From Wolfiporia cocos (lineage: Eukaryota; Basidiomycota; Agaricomycetes; Polyporales; Phaeolaceae), in assembly GCA_029448655.1 (NCBI GenBank), contig JACCLO010000003.1, forward strand, positions 3,038,001 to 3,102,000: DNA of 64,000 bases, read 5' to 3'. The notes under the pieces are model-generated. The model saw only the letters and a program-made list of their open reading frames with translations. It did not search any database and had not been told where the DNA came from. Below are positions 35,459 through 45,902 of this stretch, in pieces (the first letter of the stretch is position 1; every line of letters begins with the position of its first letter). The position numbers and the translations under genes were made by a program.

Positions 35459-38400
35459 TTATCGTCCTGTCAATCCAAAACCTTGTGTACCGCGCGTAGT
35501 TGGCTTGTTGAACTGCTCGTTGTAGGGCCCACTTCCATGTAGGTGAGGTCGAATTTCTTTTTCGAACTTCTCCTTGGTCATGGATTCCTGTATTTTGGGC
35601 GTGATTGCTACTTCGCAGATTAACTGCGCAATTCTGTCGCCTTTCTTTACTTGGTACGGGTTTCCAGTGAGGTTCATCAACATGACAAAGACTTCTCCGC
35701 GGTAGTCATGGTCTATTACACCTGCAAGGACGTCAATGCCCTTTTTCACAAGTCCAGACCTTGGCGCTATCCGACCGTATGTCCCATATGGAACTTTGAT
35801 ACGAATGTCTGTGGGGACCGTAGCGGATTTCCATGAATTAATCAGGATATCCTGCGCGGCGTATAGATTGTAGCCGATCGCATCGGTTGTTCCCCTGGTC
35901 GGTAGTTTGCCATTGACTCCTACTTCGATTTCCAAGTCTTCGTTGAACTCAACGTCGGAATGTACCCATTGCCCTGTAAAGGGATCGCGCTTGTAGTACA
36001 CTTTCGGTTGTGTAGGATCAACATCGTCTCGATATTGGGGCCAGTCGTCGGGCCAGACACATGTGTCTGAATCCCAATCTGGTGAGTCAGGGTCGAAGAC
36101 GGCTATTGTCTGCCGTGTTCCGCTGAGTCTAGTTGATCGGCGAAGGGGTTGGTTTGGGTCGGTACTAAGGGCTGAATATTTTGCCTTGTACTCGTCCAGT
36201 ATCTCCTTAGCGTTAGCCAAATGTTCCTCGATTTCCCACGTGTCCTCTGCAGGTCCGGTGCCTTTCCAATGGATAAGGTATTCCCACCGGCCGCGTCGGT
36301 TACGATGGTTGAGAATGGCTTCCACTTCCCATTCTTCCGGGTCTTCCATTTCCGTTGGCTTGTCAGCCGCAGGGGGATGACTTTTCTGGCCTTCGATGGT
36401 TGATTCCTTGTACATGACCAGTTTTGAAGCATGGAACACAGGGTGGTAAGCCCTATATTGCGCGTCCATGTACACCTTGAACGTTACCGGTCCCAATTTT
36501 TCCGTAATTCGGAATGGGCCGATGTAGCGAGGGGCTAGACTTCTTTCGGTGTCTTGCCAACTTCGCACGTCCACGAGTACTTTGTCGCACACTTTGAAGG
36601 GGACGACCTGCTTCTTTTGGTCATAGTACCAGGACCATCTTTCGGCTGCAATTTTCATTGCTGCCTTAGCTTTTTCCTGTGCAGAGAACCGTGTGTTTGC
36701 AATTTCTACTAAGTCTTTGTTTCGACTCGGTTCGAAACTGCTTGGTCCAGCAATAGGGTGACGACCTAATTCTACCAGGAACGGGGATTCCTTGGTAGTT
36801 TCGCTGGCTGCATTATTGTACGCAAATTCCGCTGTTGGCAGGAACTCCGACCAGTTATCTTTTTGGTACGTATTGATATAGCACCGTAGATACTGTTTGA
36901 GTATTTGATTTACTCGTTCGGTTTGTCCGTCTGCCTGTGGATGGTACGCAGTGGTCATCGACCTTTGAATCCCCAGCAGGGTGCACCATTCACCAAATAG
37001 TTTTGAGGCGAATTGTGTCCCTCTGTCCGATACTATCTGTTTCGGCAATCCATGTAAGGGATATACCTTTTGATAGAGTATCGTAGCTAGGTCTTTCGTT
37101 GAGAAGGTGTTTTCTATTGGGAAAAACCTTGCTCTTTTGGTCAACCGATCCACTACAACCATGATCGCGTCATGCATTCCCGATGGGGGTAGCTGAGTAA
37201 TCAGGTCTATTGTCACCACTTCCCACGGGCCTGACGGCACCGGTAAGGGTTGCAGGGGGCCGTACGGCTTCTGCGGGTGGTTCTTCATACGTTGGCATGT
37301 GTCACATCCGTCTACGTATTTTTTGACGTAAACGAACATTCCGGGCCACCAATAGTTGCGGCTTAGCAATTCGTACGTTTTGTAGCGTCCGAAATGCCCA
37401 GCTGACTTGTGATCGTGATGATACTCGACCACTTTCCGTCTGATATCTGCTGGTGTAGCTGGAACGTAGACTTTGCCTCTTCGGAGGAGTAACCCTCCTT
37501 CGTAGTTCCATTCTGATAGGTCTTTTTTGAATTCACGAGGGCCGGATGAGAGCAGCTCCTTGTAATCCTTTGTGACCTTGTCGTCTAGCAACGCTTTGCG
37601 AATCTCTCGGAGTATCGATTCATCTTCCGATTGTGGGGCAGCATGGGAGGTATCAAGAGCCATTGCCATGTACTCTTGCTCGAACCACTCAGGTTTCAGA
37701 AGAACCTGGTCGCGATTATCGAGATCCACCCCCTCCTCATGGTCTGGCCGCCTGGACAGAGGATCCGCGGTTAGCATTGTTTTGCCAGGTTTGTGCTTCA
37801 TTTGGAAGTTGAAGCATGAGAGGTACAGTGCCCAACGGGCTTGTCGTCTCGTCAGTTTTTGCGCCGTTTTGAAATAGGTCAGATTTAGGTGATCCGACCA
37901 TATCTTGAATTTCTCAGGGTGTCCCTCTAGGTAGTGTCGCCACTCCTCTAGAGCCCTGATGACAGCCAACATTTCCTTGTCGTAGATCTCGTAGTTCCTT
38001 TCCGGGGCACTTAGCGATTTGCTATAGTACGCCACGGGGTGGAATTTTTTATCCGTAGGATCTAACTGAGATAGTACTGCTCCGGTAGCGAAGTCTGACG
38101 CATCTGTTTCTACGCGGAAAGGCTGATCGTGCGACGGAATTCGAAGCACGGGCGCTTTGGTAAATGCTTCCTTTAGGGTTTGGAAAGCATTTTCCTGCTC
38201 GGCGTCCCAATGCCAAGCTTCTGACTTTTTGGTCAGCATGGTGAGTGGTTTGGCTATTTTTGAGAAGCCTTCTATGAATCGCCTGTAGAAGTTGGCAAAT
38301 CCAAGGAAAGCTTGAACCTCTTTGACCTTAGTAGGTCTAGGCCAGTCCTGAACTCCGGCGTACTTCTTTGGATCCATCATGATGTTCCCATCGGAAATGA

Positions 38401-39961
38401 TCATTCCTAGGTATTCGATGGAAGATTGTTCAAAGAAGCACTTTTCGGGCTTCGCATACAAGTCCGAGTCCTTCAGGGTTTGGAGAACCCCTTTGGTAAG
38501 TCGCCGATGTTCCTCCATATCATTCCCGAAAATCAAGATGTCGTCTAGGTAGACAACCACCTTGCCGGTACGAATGAACGGTGCGAGGATAGAATTCATC
38601 ATCGCTTGGAACGTTGCGGGGGCATTGCAGAAACCGAAATACATTACCGTTGCCTCGTATAGTCCACAGTGTGTAATAAACGCCGTCTTCCATTCATCAC
38701 CTTCCTTGATGCGGACATTGTTATATCCCCATCTAAGGTCTATTTTGGTGAAGATGGTCGCATGGGACAATTGATCGATTAGGTCATTGATCCGAGGTAT
38801 CGGGTAACGATTTTTTACGGTTATTTCGTTTAGCCTCCTGTAATCGACAACCATCCGCAGTCCTCCGTCCTTTTTGTGGACGAAGAAAACCGGGGATGCC
38901 ATTGGACTTTCGGATGGTCGAATGTAACCCTTCCATAGTTCGGTGTCTATCCACTCATCCAAGCTATTACGCTCTTGGGGAGACATTTTGTATGGTTTTA
39001 CCGGGGGAGGAAGCTGCGCATCTGGTTCAAGCACTATGGCGTGATCCCAGGGCTTCCGTTCCGGCATCCTCTCTGACGCCTTTTGTGAGAACACCGTTGG
39101 TCCATACTCTTGGTATTGTTCGGGCACTAACGATCGCCATTTTTCAATGTCGATCGGTGGTGTGTTTTCCTCACGGTCGTCTGCTTCGTCGAGGTCTTTG
39201 TCAAGTACCCCGGCTACCAACTGTGTCAGCAGGTTCATTTCCTCGTCGTCAAGGGTTGCCACCCAAGCAATCAAAAGATTTTCGGGGTCCTCCTCTCCTA
39301 GTATGTCCACGGGAGTGTCCCAAATCGAATTTACTTCGATAATTTCCTTTTCTGGGAGTTCAACTGCTTCCTCCTCAGAAGGGCGGTTACCCTTTTTTCT
39401 GGCGTTCGGTTGGTCGTGTGTACAGCGTGCATATTCCATTTCTCCTTTCCTCCAATCAAAGGTAGGATTGTGGAGACGCAACCAGTCATAGCCAAGGATT
39501 AGGTCTGGTTCTAGGTGCATGACCGTCAGACCTATTTTTTCCTTGTGTGTGCCATGTTGCATGAATGCTTTTACTGATTGCGTTAAGCGGCCGGCGACGT
39601 TTTCTGTTCCGTCTGCGTTTGTAACCGTAATAGGAAACGCTAGTTTGTCGGTGACCAGCTTATGTTTATCGACCAATCGTTGTGATATGACCGATATGGT
39701 TGCACCGCTGTCGATTAAAGCCAGAGCCTGCACTTTTTGCCCATATACCCAGAGTGTTACTTCGACACGGAAAGATCGAGCGAAGTCGCGCGCATCGTTG
39801 CCAAAAATATGATACATTGACTCGATTACACTCTTTACAGCGGGTACGGGACTAAAATTACATGGGAGCACAAGTGGGCAGGTCATCACATGTGCTCGGT
39901 GGGAAAACCCGAGGCAGAGCTTCCGTAGATGCCCAGGGTGTTTGCGGAGTCGGCTATCCAC
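35459..39961 (-). CDS. pol: Pol polyprotein of element B: protease, RT, RNase H, integrase, chromodomain, dUTPase
   Basis: A 1500-residue open frame without internal stops. Domains in order: retropepsin-like protease with active-site DSGAT (about residues 84-88); reverse transcriptase with YLDDILIFGN (about 470-480); RNase H (FRVETDASDFATGAV); integrase with a zinc site (HHDHKSAGHFG, CDTCQRMK) and D-D-E (TIDLIT, VSDRGTQF, QTERVNQ); chromodomain (WEVEAILNHRNRRG, WKGTGPAEDTWE, about 1210-1265); linker with CVWPDDWPQYR; dUTPase (about 1370-1500) with YGRIAPRSGLV, AGVIDHDYRGEV, DRIAQLI and RGTQGFGLTGR. In dUTPase motif 1 the usual Asp is Asn (IGYNLYA). The first codon listed is GTG. The frame stays open upstream and overlaps gag in the -1 frame, so a Gag-Pol fusion by -1 frameshifting is more likely than independent initiation. 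The product would cut, copy and integrate the element. Confidence 0.95.
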   Translation of the reverse strand: MDSRLRKHPGHLRKLCLGFSHRAHVMTCPLVLPCNFSPVPAVKSVIESMYHIFGNDARDFARSFRVEVTLWVYGQKVQALALIDSGATISVISQRLVDKHKLVTDKLAFPITVTNADGTENVAGRLTQSVKAFMQHGTHKEKIGLTVMHLEPDLILGYDWLRLHNPTFDWRKGEMEYARCTHDQPNARKKGNRPSEEEAVELPEKEIIEVNSIWDTPVDILGEEDPENLLIAWVATLDDEEMNLLTQLVAGVLDKDLDEADDREENTPPIDIEKWRSLVPEQYQEYGPTVFSQKASERMPERKPWDHAIVLEPDAQLPPPVKPYKMSPQERNSLDEWIDTELWKGYIRPSESPMASPVFFVHKKDGGLRMVVDYRRLNEITVKNRYPIPRINDLIDQLSHATIFTKIDLRWGYNNVRIKEGDEWKTAFITHCGLYEATVMYFGFCNAPATFQAMMNSILAPFIRTGKVVVYLDDILIFGNDMEEHRRLTKGVLQTLKDSDLYAKPEKCFFEQSSIEYLGMIISDGNIMMDPKKYAGVQDWPRPTKVKEVQAFLGFANFYRRFIEGFSKIAKPLTMLTKKSEAWHWDAEQENAFQTLKEAFTKAPVLRIPSHDQPFRVETDASDFATGAVLSQLDPTDKKFHPVAYYSKSLSAPERNYEIYDKEMLAVIRALEEWRHYLEGHPEKFKIWSDHLNLTYFKTAQKLTRRQARWALYLSCFNFQMKHKPGKTMLTADPLSRRPDHEEGVDLDNRDQVLLKPEWFEQEYMAMALDTSHAAPQSEDESILREIRKALLDDKVTKDYKELLSSGPREFKKDLSEWNYEGGLLLRRGKVYVPATPADIRRKVVEYHHDHKSAGHFGRYKTYELLSRNYWWPGMFVYVKKYVDGCDTCQRMKNHPQKPYGPLQPLPVPSGPWEVVTIDLITQLPPSGMHDAIMVVVDRLTKRARFFPIENTFSTKDLATILYQKVYPLHGLPKQIVSDRGTQFASKLFGEWCTLLGIQRSMTTAYHPQADGQTERVNQILKQYLRCYINTYQKDNWSEFLPTAEFAYNNAASETTKESPFLVELGRHPIAGPSSFEPSRNKDLVEIANTRFSAQEKAKAAMKIAAERWSWYYDQKKQVVPFKVCDKVLVDVRSWQDTERSLAPRYIGPFRITEKLGPVTFKVYMDAQYRAYHPVFHASKLVMYKESTIEGQKSHPPAADKPTEMEDPEEWEVEAILNHRNRRGRWEYLIHWKGTGPAEDTWEIEEHLANAKEILDEYKAKYSALSTDPNQPLRRSTRLSGTRQTIAVFDPDSPDWDSDTCVWPDDWPQYRDDVDPTQPKVYYKRDPFTGQWVHSDVEFNEDLEIEVGVNGKLPTRGTTDAIGYNLYAAQDILINSWKSATVPTDIRIKVPYGTYGRIAPRSGLVKKGIDVLAGVIDHDYRGEVFVMLMNLTGNPYQVKKGDRIAQLICEVAITPKIQESMTKEKFEKEIRPHLHGSGPYNEQFNKPTTRGTQGFGLTGR

Positions 39962-42177
39962 TTGCGAAGCCAGGGCAGATGTGTCCTGATGGAGTCGCCC
40001 GATGGTGTAGGCGCAGTCGAAGTCGAACCAGTCGACTGGGTCTGGACGGGGCTGGTGCTTTCTGCCGATCGCACCGTGCTCCCGCTTTGCTCCTCATCGC
40101 TGATGCGTGTAGTGGGGGCCAGAGGAACCACCTCTGGTTGCTTCAGAACGTTGGTCCGGATGGTCCCTACGGTGGCTTGGGGGGACTCATCTTCATCGTC
40201 AGTCACTAGTTCCTGGGTGCTGACGATTCGGACCTTGTATTTCTTTTTCGGGTCCAGTTTCTTCTGGCCCGACTGTTGCGTTCCGCTTGACGAGCCTGTC
40301 GGCTTCGTCGTTCCGCTTCCACTACTGGCCGGCTTGGCTTCCTTCGGCTTGTTCTTAGGGTTCTCAGGACAGTCGCCCCATTTGTGTTGTCCAGGGTGCT
40401 TGCGACAGTCCTTCCCGTAAGAGCCGGTTTCTTTTGCCTTGCCTTTGCCTTTGTCATCAGCCTTGGCAGGCTTTGACGTAGCTTTGTCGGCGGTCTTGCC
40501 AGACCCCGACGACTCCTTCCTCTTTTCTTCCTCAAAGATCTTGCCTTTGAGCTTATCCGGGTATTGCCTCTTGTAGAGGTCAATGGCCATATCGAGGTAA
40601 ACCTCCCAGTCGGTCGGCATTGTGAAGCCGGGTACCGATTCCAAGGTAGCGAGGGTCTCTCGCACCTTTTCCGGAAGGATCCGTTTGATGTGACTGAACA
40701 ACGTCTTGTTGTCAGTCTCGGCCAGGCGAGCCAGGGTCCTGAGCTTCTGTGCCCAAGAGAAGAAGTCCGATTGGAGCTTCTTCTTTCCCTCGTCCCCGAA
40801 GTACCCTTCAATCTCTTTTTCGGCAATCTCCCTGTCCGTCTTCTTGCCGTACACCTTCTCGATGGTTTCCGCAAACGTTTTCCAGGTGTGACCCGAGGTT
40901 TGTCCGGCGGCGATTTTATCAACTACCGGTGACATGTATTGGTAGGCCTCGCCCGTAAGCCGTAGCAGGGCTTGGCGAACCTTGTCCTCCTCGAGGGTCA
41001 CCTTGGCGTCTGCGAAATACATGCCCATTTTCTGGATCCATTCTTTGGACGAGATGGAATCCTTAGGGCCCGAGAATTTGGGCGGCTGAGTCGGTTTGGT
41101 CTGTTGGAAGTTGACCATTGTGGCAGCTGCTGGCGCGGCTGCCGGTGCGTTTTTTAGAGCGATTAACTCCGCTTCGAGTTGGTCGATTCTATTAATTAGT
41201 GCCGTGACTTGGGCACCACTGGGTCCCGCGGTTGGGACTGCCGGACGCTTTTGCAGTACTGCAATATCTTTTTCTATGCGGACGAACCGATTTTCGGAAA
41301 GGGTATCTAATTGTTGCCGCAAACTCTCCGCTTCCTCTAGTGCTTCGATTCTATTTTAAAGCACCTGATTGTGGCTCCGAATCTGGTTGGTCTTGTTCCA
41401 GACCATTTCCAGATCCGTGTCCACCCGGCCTTTGTAGGCCGCGAGGTTGCTGTATAGATGGTTCTTGGCTTGGTACAGCGCTTCCCTGTAAGCTTCCTTT
41501 CCCACCTGCAGAACTTCGTCTGAGGCGGCCACTTCTAGGGTGCGCTGCAACCTTCCCACCAATTCGTTCTCGCTCCTTTCGGGCTGCGCGACGATTTCCA
41601 GAGTCCTCCTTTCATAGGAAGGAAGGAGATCGGGGAGCGTCCCAAATAGGGGCTCCGTGTTGATCGTTTCCTCCGGCCGTGGAGTCTCGCTGCTTTCAGG
41701 GGTGACGACTGCGCGGCGTGCGGGTGTTTCCGTGCTGAAGAGCCTGGCGGCTCTCATGCATGGCGACGCTTCTTCCTCCGAGTACCAGTGGACGTCACCA
41801 TAGTAGACTATGAGGTCCGCTAGGGGGATGGCGGTACAATAGTTGTCCCACCTCCACCACGAGATGTGGTTCCTAGTCGAATCTTCCCCGTAGTACTTGA
41901 TGTACGCCATATGGTTCACATTCAGGAATGGGCGCACATGCGCCGGAATTGAGTTGAAGGAGGTGACACTCCCCCTAACTCTGATGCTGAATACGACTCG
42001 CAGGTAGTCCATCAAGCAGGTTTGCTCTCCGGGCCATGCGTGCTTGCCGACGGCGGAGCGGTAGGCCGTAGCCACCTTGTGGGTGTTGTACAGAGCACCT
42101 TGGACGATCGTGTAAGACACCATTGCTGGACAGTATTCGTCAGCTTGAGTTATTTTCTTCCTTAAACGATAATTCAA
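39886..42177 (-). pseudogene. gag: gag of element B, one in-frame stop
   Basis: One frame (42177 to 39886) is broken only by TAA at 41356-41358. The part before the stop (273 residues) includes a globular N-terminal region and ends in a helical stretch (NLAAYKGRVDTDLEMVWNKT). The part after it resumes with a coiled-coil-like stretch (NRIEALEEAESLRQQLDTL), a capsid-like region (PPKFSGPKDSISSKEWIQKM, KEIEGYFGDEGKKKLQSDF) and a basic zinc-knuckle-like C-x3-H-x3-H-x4-C (CRKHPGQHKWGDC). The frame ends at 39886. In element A the equivalent gag is uninterrupted across the matching coiled-coil, so I read the TAA as a point nonsense mutation. A programmed readthrough or two separate proteins cannot be excluded, because the rest of B is intact. 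Gag would form the particle that packages the RNA. Confidence 0.8.
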
Positions 42178-42256
42178 GAAAAAAGTGCCTTTTCAGGACT
42201 TTTCGCAATCAATGCCATGCACCAAAAAGTAATGCCTTTTCAGGACTTTCTATCTA
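42178..42256 (-). repeat. Direct repeat in the ORF1-gag spacer of element B
   Basis: The spacer between ORF1 and gag contains two copies of an 18-bp unit (plus strand GCCTTTTCAGGACTTT core, near 42188-42204 and 42235-42251) separated by about 30 bp. On the transcript strand it reads AAAGTCCTGAAAAGGC. It is short, purine-rich and sits where translation of a second ORF must be arranged. Confidence 0.75.
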
Positions 42257-43072
42257 CTACAACTGGGGTTTGCCAAGGTCGAAGTTGAGATCGCTATGTA
42301 CTAGGTGTGTTTTTAAGTACGTAACGTGCTGTTTCACGTCTAGGTTTCCAAAGACGTGCTCCACCCTCCTGAGATATTTTTCGAGGCGGCGGAGATCTTC
42401 GTTCTTCATGGAGTCCTGACGGACCCTTTGCTCCAGGTGTGTGGAGAGATCGTCAAAATCGGTGACGAGGGTGGTGAATTTTGCTATTATGGGGGCCGTG
42501 GTGGTTGCGTCGGGAACCTTCCATAGCCGGAAAAGATTCTTGTGGGCGGCGTTCATCTGTTTGTCGACGTCCAAAAACCAGTCCCACTTTTTCTCCGTGC
42601 AGTGGACGTCCTTGGGGTTCGGAAGACCCTGTTTCTCGACCCATTCGGCCGGCATCCTTAGCTCCTCCACTCTCTCCAACAACAACTTCTTTGGGGGCTG
42701 GATTCGCTCCCGAAGACTCCTCACCATTCTCTCATCCTCAACCCTCTTTCTGGCTGCCTCAGCGATCAGCTGATCCAGGCTCTGCTTCTGGATCCGAGCC
42801 TCGAGCTTCTCCTTTTGTCGGAAAAGCTTGTCGAGCTTCTTTCGCCTGATGTCGGCGAGGGCGGCTTCGTGGTTGACCCTTCGGATCTCCTCCGGGTCAG
42901 GGTTTGGCTTCCTGTATAAGACGTCTTTGCCCTTTCGGGACTTTCCTCGCTTTGGGGCTGTGACCGCGGATATGCGGTCTTCGAGCGATTTAGAGGAGGC
43001 AATGTGCCATTCCTCGCGCTCCCCCGTAGCGGCGTTTCTCGGAGTAACCGTGAAACGTGGTGCTTTCGGCAT
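42257..43072 (-). CDS. ORF1 of element B, unknown function
   Basis: A 271-residue ORF starting MPKAPRFTVTPRNA, 5' of gag. I do not recognise a known domain. The N-terminal third is basic (KRGKSRKGKDV). Residues about 70-135 are a strongly charged, probably coiled-coil region (RRKKLDKLFRQKEKLEARI, ARKRVEDERMVRSLRERI). The rest is mixed and helical, with WVEKQGLPNPKDVHCTEKKW. It has no membrane segment and no retroviral-type motif. Element A has an ORF of similar size in the same place (52155-53078), also with a lysine/alanine-rich coiled-coil, but I see no obvious residue-level similarity. It lies in a different frame from gag, 79 bp upstream of it. RNA binding or an accessory structural role is a guess only. 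Confidence 0.8.
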   Translation of the reverse strand: MPKAPRFTVTPRNAATGEREEWHIASSKSLEDRISAVTAPKRGKSRKGKDVLYRKPNPDPEEIRRVNHEAALADIRRKKLDKLFRQKEKLEARIQKQSLDQLIAEAARKRVEDERMVRSLRERIQPPKKLLLERVEELRMPAEWVEKQGLPNPKDVHCTEKKWDWFLDVDKQMNAAHKNLFRLWKVPDATTTAPIIAKFTTLVTDFDDLSTHLEQRVRQDSMKNEDLRRLEKYLRRVEHVFGNLDVKQHVTYLKTHLVHSDLNFDLGKPQL

Positions 43073-43759
43073 GACTACGTAAAAAGAAGTCTAAGTAAGC
43101 TATTCTAGTGGAAATCACGCGGTCTTCTGTCGGGGCTTATCGTCGCTTCTTGATGTGTCGTGCGCTTATCCTCCGGCGTCAATGGGCGCTCCGCCCTCGA
43201 CCGGAGTTAGTGTCGGCGACTGGATGGCGTCTCTCTCACGCTACCAGGTGGGAGTTACAGCAGGTCGTCTTCCCTTGACGCCTGGAAATGCAGGATTTGG
43301 GGTATTACACCCCGCATGTGCCCACGCCTCACTCCAGTTAGGTGGCTGCCAGTGTTTAAACCAAACCCATGCCCTGAGGGACTTAGAGGGCGCCAAGGCC
43401 AGAACTCTATCGTTCTGAAGCCGTATCGGCAGCGGTTCTAGGCAGGGCAACTCGTGCCCACCATCCCAACTCTAAATAGAGTGGCCCCTGTGCGCCTGGG
43501 GATAGGCGAGAAGGTCGTCTCCGGCCCGGTCAAGACGTTACACCGTTGCCATCGATTCCCAACATATGGGGAAAGGCTTGTCAGCCAGTCCCCGGTTCCG
43601 CTTAAGCCTACGGTCCGGCTATTTGCCCGAAGGCGATGATCCCCCAGAGCCCACTAAGGATACCCAGCTGCCTGGCGGCAAGTGGGGGTGTGCAGACGGC
43701 GACGAAAACCCCTAAGAAGAAAAAATCCCAGACCCTCAAAGAGGGCGGGGGCGAAAGCG
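43073..43759 (-). other. 5' leader of element B
   Basis: About 690 bp between the PBS and ORF1. No ORF is convincing here. It probably contains the packaging signal and must allow initiation at ORF1, but no specific element can be identified by eye. Confidence 0.6.
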
Positions 43760-43771
43760 AGTTCTATTCAT
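43760..43771 (-). other. Self-priming primer-binding site of element B
   Basis: On the minus strand, ATGAATAGAACT begins one base after the 5' LTR. It is a perfect 12-nt complement of AGTTCTATTCAT inside the LTR (43883-43894 on this strand map), about 26 nt downstream of TATATATA where the transcript should start. There is no TGG-starting tRNA PBS. This is the Tf1/sushi self-priming arrangement: the RNA 5' end primes its own reverse transcription. Confidence 0.9.
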
Positions 43772-43772
43772 A

Positions 43773-44391
43773 TAACACAAGATAACACTTACTTATAATA
43801 GTTACTTGGTTTGCTGGTTAGGCAGGATAGTTGTAAGAGTTAAGCAGGATACGCGGAGTGGTTAACTCGTAGTATGAATGCAATGAATAGAACTGAGGCA
43901 ATAGCGCTCAGCAAGTCCAGTATATATACATGATAAATAAGACCCCTAACAGCCTTATTAGATAATACTAGTGTCCGTATTCGTATGTACAAGTCCCCAG
44001 ATACCTGAGTACTTAGTAATATACGATAAATACATATACCGATCAAAACCGGGATATAGAAAGGCGGCGTAGGCCGCTCGAATGGCGTTTTGCGCTCTTG
44101 TCATTTCAAAGACGGGGCGTGACCAAAGCCCGGTCCGCTGACGTTTATACGCTGACTGCTTCCGGACGGAATGTCCGATTGGCTGGAACTAGACATGTGA
44201 CTGATGGTAACTACTAGTGATAAGATAAGACCGTCGTTACGGGAGATAACGCGGCCATCATTCGGCACGTATGTAACCGTTAACTTATGAACCAGATAAG
44301 CTAGTTATTGGTCTAGAAAGTTGTAGATAATTCGTAGAATTGCCGGAAAAATAGTAAGAAATATAGGGAAACTAGGAGAATTCTTGTGACA
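43773..44391 (-). repeat. 5' LTR of element B
   Basis: A 619-bp LTR with the same features as the 3' LTR plus a 9-bp insertion after TATACATGAT. The hairpin is at 43893-43911 and the self-primer at 43883-43894. Confidence 0.93.
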
Positions 44392-45902
44392 CGTTACCGA
44401 ACACTAAGATGTCGTCTAGGTAGACAATGACCTTTCCTTCTCTGATAAGGTCACCTAGAATATCGTTCATCATGTGTTGGAACGTGCTGGGTGCATTACA
44501 AAAACCGAAGTACATGACTACAGCTTCGTAAAGGCCGTTAGGCGTAATGAATGCGGTCTTCCATTCATCTCCCTCCTTAATTCTTACGTTGTTGTAACCC
44601 CAACGCAAGTCGAGCTTCATGAAGATCGAAGCCTGGCTAAGCTTATTGATAAGCTCGTCTATGCGTGGGAGAGGGTACCTGTTTTTAATGGTCAAGTCGT
44701 TTACTTTTCGGTAATCGACTACCATTCGGGCTCCGCCATCCTTTTTAGGGACGAAGAAGACCAGGCTCGCGATCGGGGATTTCGAGTGTCGGATGTAGCC
44801 CTTCCGTAACTCTTCCTGAATCCATTGATCTAGCGAGTTCGCTTCCTGGGGGGACATCTTGTATGCCTTACCCGGGGGCGGTAATACTACGTCATCGGGG
44901 AAGTCGATGGCGTGGTCGTATGGTTTCCGTTCGGGCATCCTTTCGGATGCGCGTTGAGAAAATACCGTGGGACCAAACTCCTGGTATATCTCCGGGACCA
45001 AGGATTTCCATTTCTGGAGATCCGCATCTGTCAGGAATTCATCGTCTGACTTCTCCGTTATCGACTGAATGGCGTCGATAAGGAGTTCCGTTCCTTCGTC
45101 AAGGGTGTTCACCCAGGCGACGAAGGGATTCTCAGGCTCCTCTAAGCCGAGAAAATCGATTGGAAAGTCGTTGATGATCTGATAGATGTTACGGGGTTCT
45201 ATTTCATCTTCTTCCTCAGAGATAGAAACCCGTTTGCCATGTTTGCATTTTTCCGTACACTGATATACGAAGGTTCCCTCCGGCCAGTTAAAGTCGGGGT
45301 TGTGTTTCAGGAACCAGTCGTATCCGAGGATCACATCCGCGTTCTGTATGTCCATTACGTACAAGAACTCGGTGGACTTGTGTTCCTCGTGCACCATATA
45401 AGCTTTTACTGCCATATTGATATTACCGGCGGTATTAGAGGTACCGTCGGCGTTGCGAATCTCGAGAGGCGAAGGTAGTTTCTGAGTGACTAACTTCTCC
45501 TCATGGACGAGTTTCTTATCGATGACGCTTATTGATGCACCGGTGTCGATTAATGCCATGGCGTTTACTTTTTTGCCATATACCCACAGTTCTACCTCAA
45601 TGGTAAATGATTTGTTATCGTCTCGTGAATCATTGCCATGTACAATATTATACATTGAGAAAAACTTGAGCGCGGTGGGGTCAGGATAAAAGTATTTTAC
45701 AGGAGGGGCACGTGTAGCTAGTGTCCGAGTCCTCCGGGCAAAGTCCATTGCCGAGTTTCCGAATATGCCGAGATGGGATACCGGGTGACGTGAGACCGCC
45801 TTATCTTCCCACAAGATAAGGGGTCCTTGTGAAGCCCCTTTGTAGGGGTGCTCTTCTTCGGGGAGCTGTATGCTCCCAGCCGCTGCGGGGCTGGTGCATT
45901 CT

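Larger units (their letters stand above)
34760..44391 (-). mobile_element. Element B: nearly intact self-primed Ty3/gypsy chromovirus with dUTPase
   Basis: A 9632-bp element inserted in the RT of C with perfect TSD CGTTA (34755-34759 and 44392-44396). LTRs are 610 bp (34760-35369) and 619 bp (43773-44391); I count about eight base differences and one 9-bp indel. On the minus strand it reads LTR, PBS, leader, ORF1, gag with one in-frame TAA, pol in the -1 frame, polypurine tract, LTR. LTR termini are TGTCACAA and TTGTGTTA, so it ends TA instead of the usual CA. It represents a family distinct from A and C but with the same layout. Confidence 0.94.

Noticed and set aside
40749..41663. Antisense ORFs overlapping gag and ORF1 of elements A, B and C
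   Set aside because: They mirror the GC-rich codon pattern of the sense genes and carry no domain.
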